Counted from the first letter of the stretch, positions 46,379 to 56,642 are shown. The stretch: DNA of 64,000 bases from Allobosea sp. TND4EK4 (GCF_900156025.1 NZ_FTMO01000001.1:868001-932000); one strand, 5' to 3'. A program made the numbers and translations. The notes: generated by a model not told the origin, from the letters alone.

Positions 46379-47595
46379 GACGCGCTCTCCCGCCCGAAAG
46401 CCGTCTCGCGCTGCTCGATATAGCCGCGCGTGATCGGCAGTCCGTCGAGTTTCCTGGCGAGCTGGAACTGGAAGACGACCAGATCGTCATGGCGGAAGCT
46501 CGCCTCACAGGCAGCAAGGTAGAATTCCCACATCCGGGCGAAGCGCTCGTCATACATCGCCACCGCATCGTCGCGGCGGTCGAGGAAGTTCTCGCGCCAG
46601 ATTTTCAGCGTTTCGGCATAATGCAGGCGCAGCACCTCGACATCGGTGACGATCAGGCCCTCCTTCTCGATCGCCGCCGCCATCTCGGACATGGCCGGGA
46701 TGTAGCCGCCCGGGAAGATGTACTTCGCGATGAAGGGGTTGGTGGCGCCAGGCGGGGTCGCGCGGCCGATCGTGTGGACCAGTGCCACGCCGTCCTCCGT
46801 CAGCAGCTCGCGGATCTTGCGGAAATACTCGCGATAGTAGCCGACGCCGACATGCTCGAACATGCCGACCGAGACGATGCGGTCGAAGCGCTCCGTCAGG
46901 TGCCGGTAGTCCTGCAGGCGAAACTCCACCGGCAGGCCGGACTCCCGGCCGCGCTGCTGCGCGATGGCAAGCTGCTCCTGCGAGAGCGTGATGCCCGTGA
47001 CGGAGGCGCCCGCCTCGCCGGCGATGGAGAGCGCCATGCCGCCCCAGCCGCAGCCTATATCGAGCACGCGCTGGCCGGGTTGAAGATCGAGCTTGCCCAT
47101 GATGTGGCGCTTCTTGGCGGCCTGCGCCTGCGCCAGCGTCATCTCCGGGCTGGCGAAATAGGCGCAGGAATACTGCATGTCGGGATCGAGAAAGAGCCGG
47201 AAGAAGTCGCTCTTCAGGTCGTAGTGATGCGCGACGTTGCGCCTCGCCAATGCAGGCGTGTTGTGCTGATGAAAGCGCCGGATCGCGGTGCGCAGGCCTT
47301 CGAGCGCCTTGCCCCAGCCTTGCGGCCGGGCCTTGTGGACGGCCGTCACCAGCGCATCGAGCAGGTCGTAGAGCGAGCCCTGCTCGACCACGACGCGCCC
47401 GTCCATCACCGCCTCGCCGAGCGCCAGTTCCGGATTGAGAGCGAGCTTGAGCTCGGTCGGCGTGTCGACGATGCGCATCCGCAGGCGCGGCACACTTCCC
47501 TGCCCGATCGACTGCGACGTGCCGTCCGGAAACACCACGTCGATGCGCGGCTCGATCGCGAGCCGCGACAGCATTCTTGCAACCAGTGAACGCAT
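46354..47595 (-). CDS. cfa: Cyclopropane-fatty-acyl-phospholipid synthase
   Basis: The 413-residue SAM-dependent enzyme adds a methylene bridge to unsaturated phospholipid acyl chains at the inner membrane. The SAM site is VLDIGCGWGGMALSIA near residue 183, and HHYDLKSDFFRLFLD near 124 and FIFPGGYIP-like KYIFPGGYIPAM near 292 are typical. The N-terminal 100 residues form the lipid-binding domain. ATG 47595 follows GGGTGGGG; the open frame extends further upstream without support. Its 3' end overlaps the convergent gene by 25 bases. Confidence 0.92.
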   Translation of the reverse strand: MRSLVARMLSRLAIEPRIDVVFPDGTSQSIGQGSVPRLRMRIVDTPTELKLALNPELALGEAVMDGRVVVEQGSLYDLLDALVTAVHKARPQGWGKALEGLRTAIRRFHQHNTPALARRNVAHHYDLKSDFFRLFLDPDMQYSCAYFASPEMTLAQAQAAKKRHIMGKLDLQPGQRVLDIGCGWGGMALSIAGEAGASVTGITLSQEQLAIAQQRGRESGLPVEFRLQDYRHLTERFDRIVSVGMFEHVGVGYYREYFRKIRELLTEDGVALVHTIGRATPPGATNPFIAKYIFPGGYIPAMSEMAAAIEKEGLIVTDVEVLRLHYAETLKIWRENFLDRRDDAVAMYDERFARMWEFYLAACEASFRHDDLVVFQFQLARKLDGLPITRGYIEQRETAFGRESASQPGSGPV

Positions 47596-47768
47596 TGGCC
47601 CCACCCTTCGGCAGTGCCCCCTTGGCCTGCCAAAGATGGCGAGCAAAAGCCCGGCCGTAACGGCGGTTTCGCGCAATCCCGCCCTTCGCCTGCGGCATGA
47701 CGGCGCAGACCACGTGGGCAATGCCGACCAATTCCGCATGACCCGCTCAACCTGCGGTCGATACGACC

Positions 47769-48548
<780 letters not shown>

Positions 48549-48579
48549 AGGCGCGCCCCGTTCATAGCCCTTGACCCGT

Positions 48580-49353
48580 TCATAGCCTTGCCCACGGGAA
48601 CAGGCGCTGGTTGACCGCCTTGAAGAGGAAGTCGGAGATCAGGCCGATCAGCCCGATGACGATGATGCCGAAGATGATCTGGCCGGTGTTCAGCAGCGCC
48701 TGGCTGTCGGTGATCATGTGGCCGATGCCGGAGGAGGAGCCGATCAGCTCCGCGACGATGACATAGGTCCAGGCCCAGCCGAGCACGAGGCGGAAGATCT
48801 CGGCGATCTGCGGGGCGGCGTTCGGCAGCAGCACGCGGCGCACCACCGCTCGGTCGCTGGCGCCGAGCGTGTAGGCTGCGTCGACGAGGTCGCGCCGGAC
48901 TCCGCCGACCGCCACCGCGATCATCAGGATGAGCTGGAAGACCGAACCGATGAAGATGACGAGCAGCTTCTGCGTCTCGCCGATGCCGGCCCAGAGGATC
49001 AGCAGCGGAATGAAGGCCGAGGCGGGCAGATAGCGCGCGAAGGAGACGAAGGGCTCAAGAAACGCCTCGACCGGCTTGTAGGCGCCCATCGCTATGCCGA
49101 GCGGCAGCGCCACCAGCGCCGCGAGGACGAAGCCGCCGAACACGCGCCAGATCGTCATCAGGATATCGAAGCCGAAGCCGTATTGCGTCATCAGCTTCCA
49201 GCCTTCGCCGACCATGGTCAGCGGGTCGGCCAGGAAGAGGCGCTGGACATAGCCGCCGAAGGTCGCGACGGCCCAGAGCGCGACGAACAATGCGAAGAAG
49301 GCGAGGCCGTAGCCGATGCGGGCCGGGGCAGAGACGGGTTGCAGAGGTCTCAT
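48580..49353 (-). CDS. NitT/TauT-type ABC transporter permease
   Basis: The 257-residue permease has about six helices and the coupling loop DAAYTLGASDRAVVRRVLLP near residues 160-179 that contacts the ATPase. The start at 49353 overlaps the stop of the glycosylase gene (TGATG), so it is translated from the same message. In-frame starts further upstream would run into that gene. It belongs with the ATPase and the solute-binding protein of the operon. Confidence 0.9.
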   Translation of the reverse strand: MRPLQPVSAPARIGYGLAFFALFVALWAVATFGGYVQRLFLADPLTMVGEGWKLMTQYGFGFDILMTIWRVFGGFVLAALVALPLGIAMGAYKPVEAFLEPFVSFARYLPASAFIPLLILWAGIGETQKLLVIFIGSVFQLILMIAVAVGGVRRDLVDAAYTLGASDRAVVRRVLLPNAAPQIAEIFRLVLGWAWTYVIVAELIGSSSGIGHMITDSQALLNTGQIIFGIIVIGLIGLISDFLFKAVNQRLFPWARL

Positions 49354-49874
49354 CAAGGGCATCCACCGACGGCCGCAGCCATCTCTTTCCATGGTTCGGG
49401 CGACCAGAAGCCGGCGGCAGCGCCCGAGGTCGAGGGCAGGACGAAGACCGCGGCCTCGGCCACCGGACGGGATTGCGGGCCATAGTCAAGCGGCCCGAAG
49501 CCCAGGATCGCCTGCGCCGCACGCTTGCCGTTGAAGGCGAGGACACGGGGCCGGTGCGCGGCGATGCGCGCGTGCAGCCCGGCCGCATCGACATTTGCGA
49601 GGCGGAGCGCCGAGTCGGGGCCGGAGCTGTGCTTGGCGACATCGGTGAGGCCGATGCCGTAGCGCAGCACCTCGCGAAACTCCGCCGGCGCGAGCCGCCT
49701 CGGAGTCAGCCCGATCGCGTGCAGCACGGACCAGAACTTGTTGCCCGGCCCGGCATAGTACGCGCTGCGACGGGCGGAGGCGGCCCCGGCCTGCGTGCCG
49801 CAGAAGACGACCGACAGGCCGGGCGCGAGCACGTCGGGAAGGACGGCTGCGTCCGGCAGCGGCGCCGGCCTCAC
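49353..49874 (-). CDS. Mug/TDG-type mismatch DNA glycosylase with altered motif
   Basis: The 173-residue protein matches the uracil/thymine DNA glycosylase fold: VVFCGTQAGAASARRSAYYA at residues 22-41, then GPGNKFW, GLTDVAKHSSG and VLAFNGKRAAQ. The canonical GINPG catalytic motif is GTQAG here (residues 26-30), so the Asn is a Gln; the relatives GTAAG are known in alphaproteobacteria by memory. LPSTSGAAA replaces the usual NPSGLS. Its GTG start overlaps the SBP stop (GTGA) and its stop overlaps the permease start. It is lodged inside an ABC transporter operon. Confidence 0.78.
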   Translation of the reverse strand: MRPAPLPDAAVLPDVLAPGLSVVFCGTQAGAASARRSAYYAGPGNKFWSVLHAIGLTPRRLAPAEFREVLRYGIGLTDVAKHSSGPDSALRLANVDAAGLHARIAAHRPRVLAFNGKRAAQAILGFGPLDYGPQSRPVAEAAVFVLPSTSGAAAGFWSPEPWKEMAAAVGGCP

Positions 49875-50830
49875 TTGCCCGCGACGAACTTCGTGTCGAC
49901 CAGCGTCGCGAAATCGGGCTTCGCCTTGATCAGCCCCATCTCCAGAAGGAGATCCGCGGCCTTGGCGTTGAAGGCCTGCCAGTCGCCGGCGAAGAAGGCC
50001 TTGTTCCCCTCCGCATCCGACCAGCGCAGGAAGGCGGCCGACTTGCCGAACTCCTCGCCGCTCTGCTTCACATCGGCGCCCATGATGCCATAGGCCTTGG
50101 CCTGGTCGGCCTTGATCATGGCGATCGCCTCGAAATAGCTCTTGGTCAGGGCTGCGGCCGCCTTGTCGTCGGCGAGGAAGGCCGGGGTGCAGCCGAAGGT
50201 GTCCATGACCATCGGATAGTCGAGCGTGGTGGCAATGATCTTGCCGGCGTCCGGCTTGTCGCGCACCGCGGAAAGATAGGGCTCATAGGTCATGGCCGCG
50301 TCGTTCTGGCCGGCGATGAAGGCCTGCGCCGCGGGGCCGGGCTCCATGTTGACGACCTTGACGTCCTTCACGGACAGGCCGTTCTCCTTGAGGAACCAGG
50401 CCAGCGCGAAATAGGGCGAGGTGCCCGGCGCGGAGGCCGCGACCGTCTTGCCCTTCAGGTCCTTGATCGAGGCGATGTCCTTGCGCACGGCCATGCCGTC
50501 GGCGCCGTAGCTCTTGTCGAGCTGGAAGATCTGCCTGGTCTTGATCCCTGCCGCGTCCCAGACCAGCCAGGTCTCGACGGTGGTGGCCGCGCACTGGATG
50601 TCGCCCGAGGCGATGGCGAGGTGCCGGTCCTTCTGCGGGATCTTCTTGATCGTCACGTCGAGGCCGTTCTTGGCGAAGATGCCCGCTTCCTTGGCGAGCG
50701 TCAGCGGCGCGAAGCCGGTCCAGCCCGAAATGCCGATCGCGACCTTCGTCTGCGCCTGTGCAGCGCCCGCGGCGAAGAGCGCCGCCAGACCGAAAGCCGC
50801 CGCCGCGCCGGCGCGCTTGAACTCCATCAT
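49871..50830 (-). CDS. NitT/TauT-type ABC transporter substrate-binding protein
   Basis: The 319-residue periplasmic protein has a signal peptide cleaved after AAQAQ (residue 26). It follows the SsuA/NMT1-like fold: GISGWTGFAPLTLAKEAGIF near residue 34, KGKTVAASAPGTSPYFALAW near 128, and AFIAGQNDAAMTYEPYL near 171. Start MMEFKRAG at 50830 has AAAGG seven bases upstream. It heads an operon with a glycosylase, a permease and an ATPase. The promoter has a hut-type operator, so the ligand may be histidine-related. Confidence 0.88.
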   Translation of the reverse strand: MMEFKRAGAAAAFGLAALFAAGAAQAQTKVAIGISGWTGFAPLTLAKEAGIFAKNGLDVTIKKIPQKDRHLAIASGDIQCAATTVETWLVWDAAGIKTRQIFQLDKSYGADGMAVRKDIASIKDLKGKTVAASAPGTSPYFALAWFLKENGLSVKDVKVVNMEPGPAAQAFIAGQNDAAMTYEPYLSAVRDKPDAGKIIATTLDYPMVMDTFGCTPAFLADDKAAAALTKSYFEAIAMIKADQAKAYGIMGADVKQSGEEFGKSAAFLRWSDAEGNKAFFAGDWQAFNAKAADLLLEMGLIKAKPDFATLVDTKFVAGK

Positions 50831-50920
50831 GGTCGAACCTTTCCCCTGCTTGGCGTCATCCGCCTGACCGAGAGGCACTTCAGCCTCGTTGCCCGGACGA
50901 TGCAACCTTCGTTCCAAGGC

Positions 50921-50948
50921 AGGTTAAATGCATATGCAAAACGGTCAA
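50921..50948 (-). promoter_or_regulatory. Promoter with a hut-type operator for the ABC operon
   Basis: On the minus strand TTGACC (50948-50943) and TAACCT (50926-50921) are 16 bases apart. The spacer contains TTGCATATGCA (50939-50929), the same 11-base core found in hut operator 2. This is the same layout as the hutI promoter: operator between -35 and -10. It lies about 95 bases before the SBP start. Confidence 0.55.
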
Positions 50949-51075
50949 GCGGGCCGATCACGGGAACGAGGGGCAGCCATGACATTCTCTCGTTTGACAG
51001 ATTGCCCGCAATTTCCTCCCTTCAGGAACCCGAGGCGCAGCGCGTCTCTTCTCCAGCGTCATCGAGGTTCCCGGA

Positions 51076-52632
51076 ATGAACGGCGCCGACCGCCTTTGCG
51101 ACACCCTGCTGATCAACGGTGTCGATGTCTGCTTCGCCAATCCCGGCACGTCCGAGATGCACTTCGTCGCCGCGCTCGACCGCAAGCCACAGATGCGCTG
51201 CGTGCTCGGCCTGTTCGAGGGCGTGGTGACCGGCGCGGCCGACGGTTATGCCCGCATGGCCGACAAGCCGGCTGCGACGCTGCTGCATTGCGGGCCGGGC
51301 ATGGCGAACGCGCTGGCCAACATGCACAACGCCCGCCGTGCCTGGACGCCGATGATCAACGTCGTCGGCGACCATGCGACCTATCACCTGCAGCACGACG
51401 CGCCGCTGACCAGCGACATCGAAAGCCTGGCACGGCCGATGTCGCATTTCGTGCGCCGGATCGATTCGGCGGAGGATGTCGGCCCGGCGATCGAGGAGGC
51501 CTATGTCGCCTCGCTGACCTTGCCCGGCGTCACCACCGTGATCCTGCCGGCCGACTGCGCCTGGAACAGCATCGAGCCGGCCACGCTCAAGCCCGCGACG
51601 CTGCCGGCGCTGAAGAGCGTCGATGGAGCGACGCTGCGCGAGGTCGCGGCCGGCCTGCGCAAGCATGGCAAGCGCGCGGCGATCATGCTGACCGGGTTGG
51701 CGCTGCGCGAGAAGCCGATGGAGATGGCGGCGCGTGTCTGCGCTGCGACCGGGGCGCAGATCTTCGCCCAGATGTCGAACGGGCGCATCCAGCGCGGCGT
51801 CGGGCGCGTCGCGATCCCGAAGGTGTATTATCCGATCGACAAGGCGCTCGAGCAGCTCAAGGACGTCGATTATCTCGTGCTCGTCGGGGCGCAGGTTCCG
51901 GTCGGGTTCTTTGCCTATCCCGGCAAGCCGGGGCGGCTCGTGCATGAGGGCTGCGAGGTCACGGCGCTGGCCAGGCCCGGCGACGACCTGCCGGCCGCGA
52001 TCGACGCGCTGGCCGACGAGATCGGCGCAAAGAAGACGGCGCCGGTTTATATCGCTCCGCCCCGCGGCGAGATGCCCGGGCTCCCCACCGGTCCGCTCGA
52101 CGCCGACAAGGCCTGCGCCATCGTCTCGACCCTGCTGCCCGAGAATTGCATCGTCGCCGACGAGTCCGTGTCGTCGGGGCGCATGTTCTATTTCGACTGC
52201 CACAGCGCGCCGCAGCACGACTATATCCAGCTCACCGGCGGGGCGATCGGCGAGGGCATTCCGCTCGCCATCGGCGCGGCGGTCGCCTGCCCCGACCGCA
52301 AGGTCGTCGCAATGCAGGCCGACGGCTCCGGCATGTACACGGTGCAGGGGCTCTGGACGCAGGCGCGCGAGAAGCTCGACATCGTCACCGTCATCTTCGC
52401 CAACCGGACCTACCAGATCCTGCATGGCGAGATGCGCGCGGTCGGCGTCAACGATTTCGGCCGCAACGCCACACTGATGCTCAACCTCGACGAGCCGGCG
52501 CTGGACTGGGTGCAGATGGCGCGCGGCATGGGCGTCGAGGCAGCGCGGGCCACGACGGCGGAGGAGTTCGCCGACCTGTTCAGGGCGGCCCTCGCCCGGA
52601 AGGGGCCGTTCCTGATCGAGGCGGTGATCTGA
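51076..52632 (+). CDS. Acetolactate synthase large subunit-like ThDP enzyme
   Basis: The 518-residue thiamin diphosphate enzyme has the activating Glu in LGLFEGVVTGAADGYARM near residue 48, and the ThDP/metal motif ADGSGMYTVQGLWTQAREK near 415 followed by VIFANR. It belongs to the IlvX/IlvG-like group that lacks a regulatory subunit partner, and is more like a decarboxylase or carboligase than a biosynthetic acetolactate synthase. No ilvH gene is nearby. It is followed by acetoacetate decarboxylase on the same strand after 163 bases. Confidence 0.78.
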   Translation: MNGADRLCDTLLINGVDVCFANPGTSEMHFVAALDRKPQMRCVLGLFEGVVTGAADGYARMADKPAATLLHCGPGMANALANMHNARRAWTPMINVVGDHATYHLQHDAPLTSDIESLARPMSHFVRRIDSAEDVGPAIEEAYVASLTLPGVTTVILPADCAWNSIEPATLKPATLPALKSVDGATLREVAAGLRKHGKRAAIMLTGLALREKPMEMAARVCAATGAQIFAQMSNGRIQRGVGRVAIPKVYYPIDKALEQLKDVDYLVLVGAQVPVGFFAYPGKPGRLVHEGCEVTALARPGDDLPAAIDALADEIGAKKTAPVYIAPPRGEMPGLPTGPLDADKACAIVSTLLPENCIVADESVSSGRMFYFDCHSAPQHDYIQLTGGAIGEGIPLAIGAAVACPDRKVVAMQADGSGMYTVQGLWTQAREKLDIVTVIFANRTYQILHGEMRAVGVNDFGRNATLMLNLDEPALDWVQMARGMGVEAARATTAEEFADLFRAALARKGPFLIEAVI

Positions 52633-52795
52633 AAGCCCGTTCGACAAAAGGCCCTTCACCCGGGGACCCGGCCTCAGGTGGAGGGCGACATCGGCGCGAA
52701 CGTCGAGGAAACTCTTCCCGTTGCACCTCGTCACCATCAATCTGTCGCAAGGACCCTGCCAGAGTCGCGGCTGATTTCGAGAAGGAGCGGAAAGC

Positions 52796-53542
52796 ATGAA
52801 CCGGGACGAGATCCTGAAGGCGCCGTCCATGCCCGTCTTCAGCCCGAGCTATCCGCATCCGCCGAACCGCTTCATCAAGCGGGAATATCTGATCATCACC
52901 TATGAGACCGACCCCGAGGTGATCCGGGCGGCCCTGCCCGAGCCGCTGGAACCGGCGCCCGGCAACCTCGTCTTCTACGAGTGGATGAAAATGCCGGATT
53001 CCTCCGGTTTCGGCGATTACGAGGAAAGCGGCACCGGCATCCGCGCAACCTACCAGGGCGAGCCCTGCAACTTCTCCGTCCAGATGTATCTCGACGACGA
53101 GCCGCCCATCACCGGCGGGCGCGAGATCTGGGGCTTCCCGAAAAAATACGGCGTGCCACGGCTCAAGGTCATGAAGGACACGCTGACCGGAACGCTGCAC
53201 TATGACGGCGAGCGCGTGGCGATGGGCACGATGACATACAAGCACCGCAGCCTGGAGGACCAGCTCGACAAGGTGCGTGATGGAATCGGCGGGCTGAACG
53301 TCAATCTCAAGCTTCTGCCGGATGTCGACGGCTCGCCAAAGGTGGCGGAGCTGGTCGGCTATAACCTGACCGACATTACCGTTCATGGCGCATGGGAAGG
53401 CGAGGCCAGGCTGCACCTGATCCCGCACGTCAACTGCCGCGTCGCCGATTTCCCGGTGCGCCGGATCGTGAGCGCCCGCCACCAGGTCGTCGACTTCACC
53501 CTGCCCTTCGGCCGGGTGCTGCACGACTACCTGGCGGAGTGA
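52796..53542 (+). CDS. adc: Acetoacetate decarboxylase
   Basis: The 248-residue enzyme decarboxylates acetoacetate to acetone and CO2 through a Schiff base. The reactive Lys116 and its neighbour Lys117 lie in EIWGFPKKYGVP, matching the Clostridium active site one residue earlier. GEPCNFSVQMYLDD near residue 88 is also typical. AAGGAG lies about nine bases before the ATG. It may act on another beta-keto acid, but the active site is complete. Confidence 0.9.
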   Translation: MNRDEILKAPSMPVFSPSYPHPPNRFIKREYLIITYETDPEVIRAALPEPLEPAPGNLVFYEWMKMPDSSGFGDYEESGTGIRATYQGEPCNFSVQMYLDDEPPITGGREIWGFPKKYGVPRLKVMKDTLTGTLHYDGERVAMGTMTYKHRSLEDQLDKVRDGIGGLNVNLKLLPDVDGSPKVAELVGYNLTDITVHGAWEGEARLHLIPHVNCRVADFPVRRIVSARHQVVDFTLPFGRVLHDYLAE

Positions 53543-53551
53543 CGCCGCCCC

Positions 53552-54598
53552 CTACTCCGCGAACCCACCGAGGAACGCATCCAGGCAGTCGCCGATCGCC
53601 TCGATGGCGTAGCCGCCTTCCTGTACCACCAGCGTCGGCAGGCCGAGACCCTTCACCTGCCGCCCTATCGCGCCGAAATCGGCCGCATCGAGCTTGAGCA
53701 CACCGATCGGGTCGTCCTTGTGGGCGTCATAGCCGAGCGCGACGACCAGGACCTCCGCTCCGAAATCGCGGATCGCCTTGCCGGCGCGGTCGATCGCGGC
53801 CTGCATCTCGGCGCCGCCGGCTCCGTGGGCGAGCGGCAGGTTGAGGTTGAAGCCCTCGCCCGGGCCGTTGCCGCGCTCGTCCTCATAGCCGGTATAGAAG
53901 GGATAGTAGTTCGTCGGGTCGGCGTGGACCGAGACCGTCAGCACGTCGTCGCGGCGGTAGAAGATCTGCTGCGTGCCGTCGCCGTGATGGGCGTCCACAT
54001 CAAGGATCGCGACCTTGTTGAACGTAGAGCGCAGGCGCTGGGCCGCGATGGCGGTGTTATTCAGATAACAGAAGCCGCTGGCGCGGTCGGCGCGGGCGTG
54101 ATGGCCGGAGGGCCGGCACAGCGAATAGACGGCGCGCTCGCCAGCCAGGATCGCATCCGCCGCCGTCACCGCCGTCTCGGCCGAGAGCAGCGTCGAATGC
54201 CAGCAATGCTCGCCGATCGGCACCGACATGTCGCCAAGATGCCAGCCGAGCTGGCCGATGAAGCCCGTCGGGCGGCAAGGCGGGCGCACATCCTCGTCCG
54301 GACGGCCGCTCCAATAGGGAAAGGTGCTGGGCCAGACCTCAGGGCCGCGCTCTGCAGGAAGCTCCTGCCATTTCGCCCAGGCCGTCTCGAGGAAGCGCAC
54401 GAAGCCGGCATCGTGGATCGCGAGCACGGGGCCGGTGCCGTGTGCGGCCGGGCGCTCGGGGGTCACGCCGTGCTTTGCGAGAGCCGAGAGCAGGCGCGCG
54501 GTCCGTTCCGGCAGGTCCTTCGGCGCAACCACGGCGCCGAAGCGCAGATATTGCTTGGGATCGTGGAGGGCCTGGTCGGGGTGGTAGAAGGCGCGCAT
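53552..54598 (-). CDS. Histone deacetylase family amidohydrolase
   Basis: The 348-residue zinc amidohydrolase has RPSGHHA near residue 153, the metal site ILDVDAHHGDGTQ near 183, DPIGVLKL and VVQEGGYAIEAIG with the catalytic Tyr near 323. Bacterial members usually deacetylate acetylpolyamines or other amides rather than histones. The ATG 54598 has AAAGGA about ten bases upstream. It lies opposite adc, ending ten bases from its stop. No polyamine genes are adjacent. Confidence 0.85.
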   Translation of the reverse strand: MRAFYHPDQALHDPKQYLRFGAVVAPKDLPERTARLLSALAKHGVTPERPAAHGTGPVLAIHDAGFVRFLETAWAKWQELPAERGPEVWPSTFPYWSGRPDEDVRPPCRPTGFIGQLGWHLGDMSVPIGEHCWHSTLLSAETAVTAADAILAGERAVYSLCRPSGHHARADRASGFCYLNNTAIAAQRLRSTFNKVAILDVDAHHGDGTQQIFYRRDDVLTVSVHADPTNYYPFYTGYEDERGNGPGEGFNLNLPLAHGAGGAEMQAAIDRAGKAIRDFGAEVLVVALGYDAHKDDPIGVLKLDAADFGAIGRQVKGLGLPTLVVQEGGYAIEAIGDCLDAFLGGFAE

Positions 54599-54709
54599 CG
54601 GCGGAACGTCCTTTCGGGCTGAGCCGCAGCGGCGGCATCGCGCCATCGTAGCGATACGTCCCATGATCGCCAGTAGCCGGACGCGGCCCGCCCTTGCGTT
54701 TGCCTTCGG

Positions 54710-55312
54710 TCAGCGAGGCGCGGGCGAGAGCAGAGCGACGAATTCCCTCGCCAGGGCATCGATGTCGTGGCGTTCCGGCCGATACCAGTCGACGGAGCCG
54801 TTCAGGGCGCCGAGCAGGAAATTCAGCAGCACGTCCGGCGCGCGCTGAGGGGGCAGGCCTCCCTGCTGCTGCAGTTCGGCCACCAGCCTGCGCCACACAT
54901 CCTCATAGGAGCGGCGCATGGCGCGCACGCTTTCCGGCGCGGGCGCAGCGCCGAAATCAAAGACCTTGATGCTCGCCGAAGTGTAGTCGCCATGGCCGTG
55001 GAGCGCGGAGAGATGCCCGCGGACCGCCGCCTCCAGCCGCGCAGGCGGGGAAGCGCCTGCCGTTTCGGCAAGCGCGGCGAGGACGCCTTCGTGCACGAAA
55101 CGCACGCCATCGTTGACCACCGCCTCGACGATCTCCTCCTTCGAGGCGAAGTGATAATAGAGGCTGGCCTTGCGGATTCCGACCGCCTCCGCGATCTCGC
55201 GCAAGGTCGTCCGGTGATAGCCGCCATTGCGGAGAAGGCGCGCGGCATGGTCGAGGATCAGCCGGCGGGAGCCGGTCTCGGTGTCACGCGATCCCCGTTC
55301 GGAAACATTCAT
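54710..55312 (-). CDS. TetR family transcriptional regulator
   Basis: The 200-residue repressor has a TetR helix-turn-helix at residues about 18-62 (TTLREIAEAVGIRKASLYYH) and a C-terminal ligand domain. It is encoded next to the acyl-CoA dehydrogenase gene on the same strand, separated by a palindromic repeat. A perfect 18-base palindrome upstream of that dehydrogenase gene is its most likely operator. Ligand probably an acyl-CoA, by context. Confidence 0.85.
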   Translation of the reverse strand: MNVSERGSRDTETGSRRLILDHAARLLRNGGYHRTTLREIAEAVGIRKASLYYHFASKEEIVEAVVNDGVRFVHEGVLAALAETAGASPPARLEAAVRGHLSALHGHGDYTSASIKVFDFGAAPAPESVRAMRRSYEDVWRRLVAELQQQGGLPPQRAPDVLLNFLLGALNGSVDWYRPERHDIDALAREFVALLSPAPR

Positions 55313-55316
55313 CGCG

Positions 55317-55432
55317 CGTCATCCCGGACAAGCGGCCAAGGGCCGCGCCGATCCGGGATCCGTGCCTGAACCCTTGTCGGAAACGCTCCGGCCTGGATTG
55401 CGTGTCTCCGCTTCGCTGCGGCCGGGATGACG
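55317..55432. repeat. Intergenic palindromic repeat, tetR-acyl-CoA dehydrogenase
   Basis: CGTCATCCCGG at 55317-55327 and its exact complement at 55422-55432 bound a 116-base element between the dehydrogenase stop and the tetR start. Its ends resemble those of the repeats at 40662, 43228 and 43965. Confidence 0.65.
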
Positions 55433-55463
55433 GCGCGTTTCTGGAGGAGGACGAGAGGGCCGG

Positions 55464-56642
55464 TCACAGCCGCTTCGCCACCTCTTCCAGCATGACCTCG
55501 GTGGCGCCGCCGCCGATGGACTGCACGCGGGCGTCGCGTGTCATGCGCTCGATTGCGCTCTCGCGCATGTAGCCCATGCCGCCATGGAACTGCAGGCAGT
55601 CATACATCACCTCGTTGACCAGCTCGCCGCAATAGGCCTTCACCATCGAGACCTCGCGGGTGGCATCGAAGCCCTGCGCGTCAAGCCAGGCGGCGTGATA
55701 AACGAGCTGGCGGCCGGCCTCGACCTTTCCGGCGAGCTCGGCGAGGCGCTGGCGGATGGCCTGTTTCTCCCAGAGCGGGGCGCCGAAGGCCTTCCGCGTC
55801 TTCACATAGTCCAGCGTCAGGTCGATCGCGGCCTGCGCCTCGCCCATGGCCATGGCGCCGATCACCGTGCGCTCGTTCTGGAAGTTGCTCATGATCGCGT
55901 AGAAGCCGCGCCCCTCCTGCCCGAGCAGGTTTTCGGCCGGCACGCGGCAATCGGCGAAGGAGAGTTCGGCGGTGTCCGACGAGCGCCAGCCATGCTTGTC
56001 GAGCGCGCGGGAGACGGTGAAGCCGGGCGTGCCTTTTTCCACCAGGAAGATCGAGACGGACTGCGAGGGCCTGGCTCCGGGATCGGTCTTCGCCGCGACG
56101 CAGTAGAGATCGGCATGGACGCCGTTGGTGATGAACATCTTGGCGCCGTTCAGCACATAGTGGTCGCCCTCGCGCCGCGCGGTGGTGCGGATGCCCTTCA
56201 CGTCCGAGCCGGCGTCGGGCTCGGTGACGGCAACCGCGACGATCTTCTCGCCGGCGATGATCGCCGGCATGTAGGCATCCTTCTGCGCCTTCGAGCCGGC
56301 ATGGGCGATATGGACCGAGGCCATGTCGGTGTGGACCAGCGCGGTGATCGCGACGCCGGAGAAGGTCGAGCGGCCGAGCTCCTCCGCCAGGATCACGGTC
56401 GCCAGCGTGTCCATCTCCGAGCCGCCATACTCCGCCGGGTAGCGGATGCCGAAGAAGCCGAGCTCGCCCATGCGGCGCAGCACGGCGCGGGGAACGAAGC
56501 CATCCTCCTCCCACTGCAGCGCATGCGGCTTGATCTCGGTCTCGACGAAGCGGCGGACCTGGTCGCGCAGCGCCTCGTGCTCCTCGGTGAAATAGGGCGA
56601 GCGCCGGGCGCCTTCGCCCGCAAGCTTTTCGACGGCCGACAT
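55464..56642 (-). CDS. Acyl-CoA dehydrogenase
   Basis: The 392-residue FAD enzyme has the N-terminal helical domain (YFTEEHEALRDQVRRF), the beta domain ITEPDAGSD-like phrase VTEPDAGSDVKGI near 148 and KMFITNG near 171, and the C-terminal helical domain CLQFHGGMGYM near 357. It introduces a 2,3-double bond into acyl-CoA, passing electrons to ETF. The usual C-terminal EGT is GGG here (IGGGATEVM), as in some branched or long-chain members. ATG 56642 has AGGAGG eight bases upstream. A TetR operator sits 42 bases upstream of the start. Confidence 0.88.
   Translation of the reverse strand: MSAVEKLAGEGARRSPYFTEEHEALRDQVRRFVETEIKPHALQWEEDGFVPRAVLRRMGELGFFGIRYPAEYGGSEMDTLATVILAEELGRSTFSGVAITALVHTDMASVHIAHAGSKAQKDAYMPAIIAGEKIVAVAVTEPDAGSDVKGIRTTARREGDHYVLNGAKMFITNGVHADLYCVAAKTDPGARPSQSVSIFLVEKGTPGFTVSRALDKHGWRSSDTAELSFADCRVPAENLLGQEGRGFYAIMSNFQNERTVIGAMAMGEAQAAIDLTLDYVKTRKAFGAPLWEKQAIRQRLAELAGKVEAGRQLVYHAAWLDAQGFDATREVSMVKAYCGELVNEVMYDCLQFHGGMGYMRESAIERMTRDARVQSIGGGATEVMLEEVAKRL

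Noticed and set aside
51022-52830. 602-residue minus-strand frame opposite the ThDP enzyme
   Set aside because: Shadow frame of a conserved enzyme.
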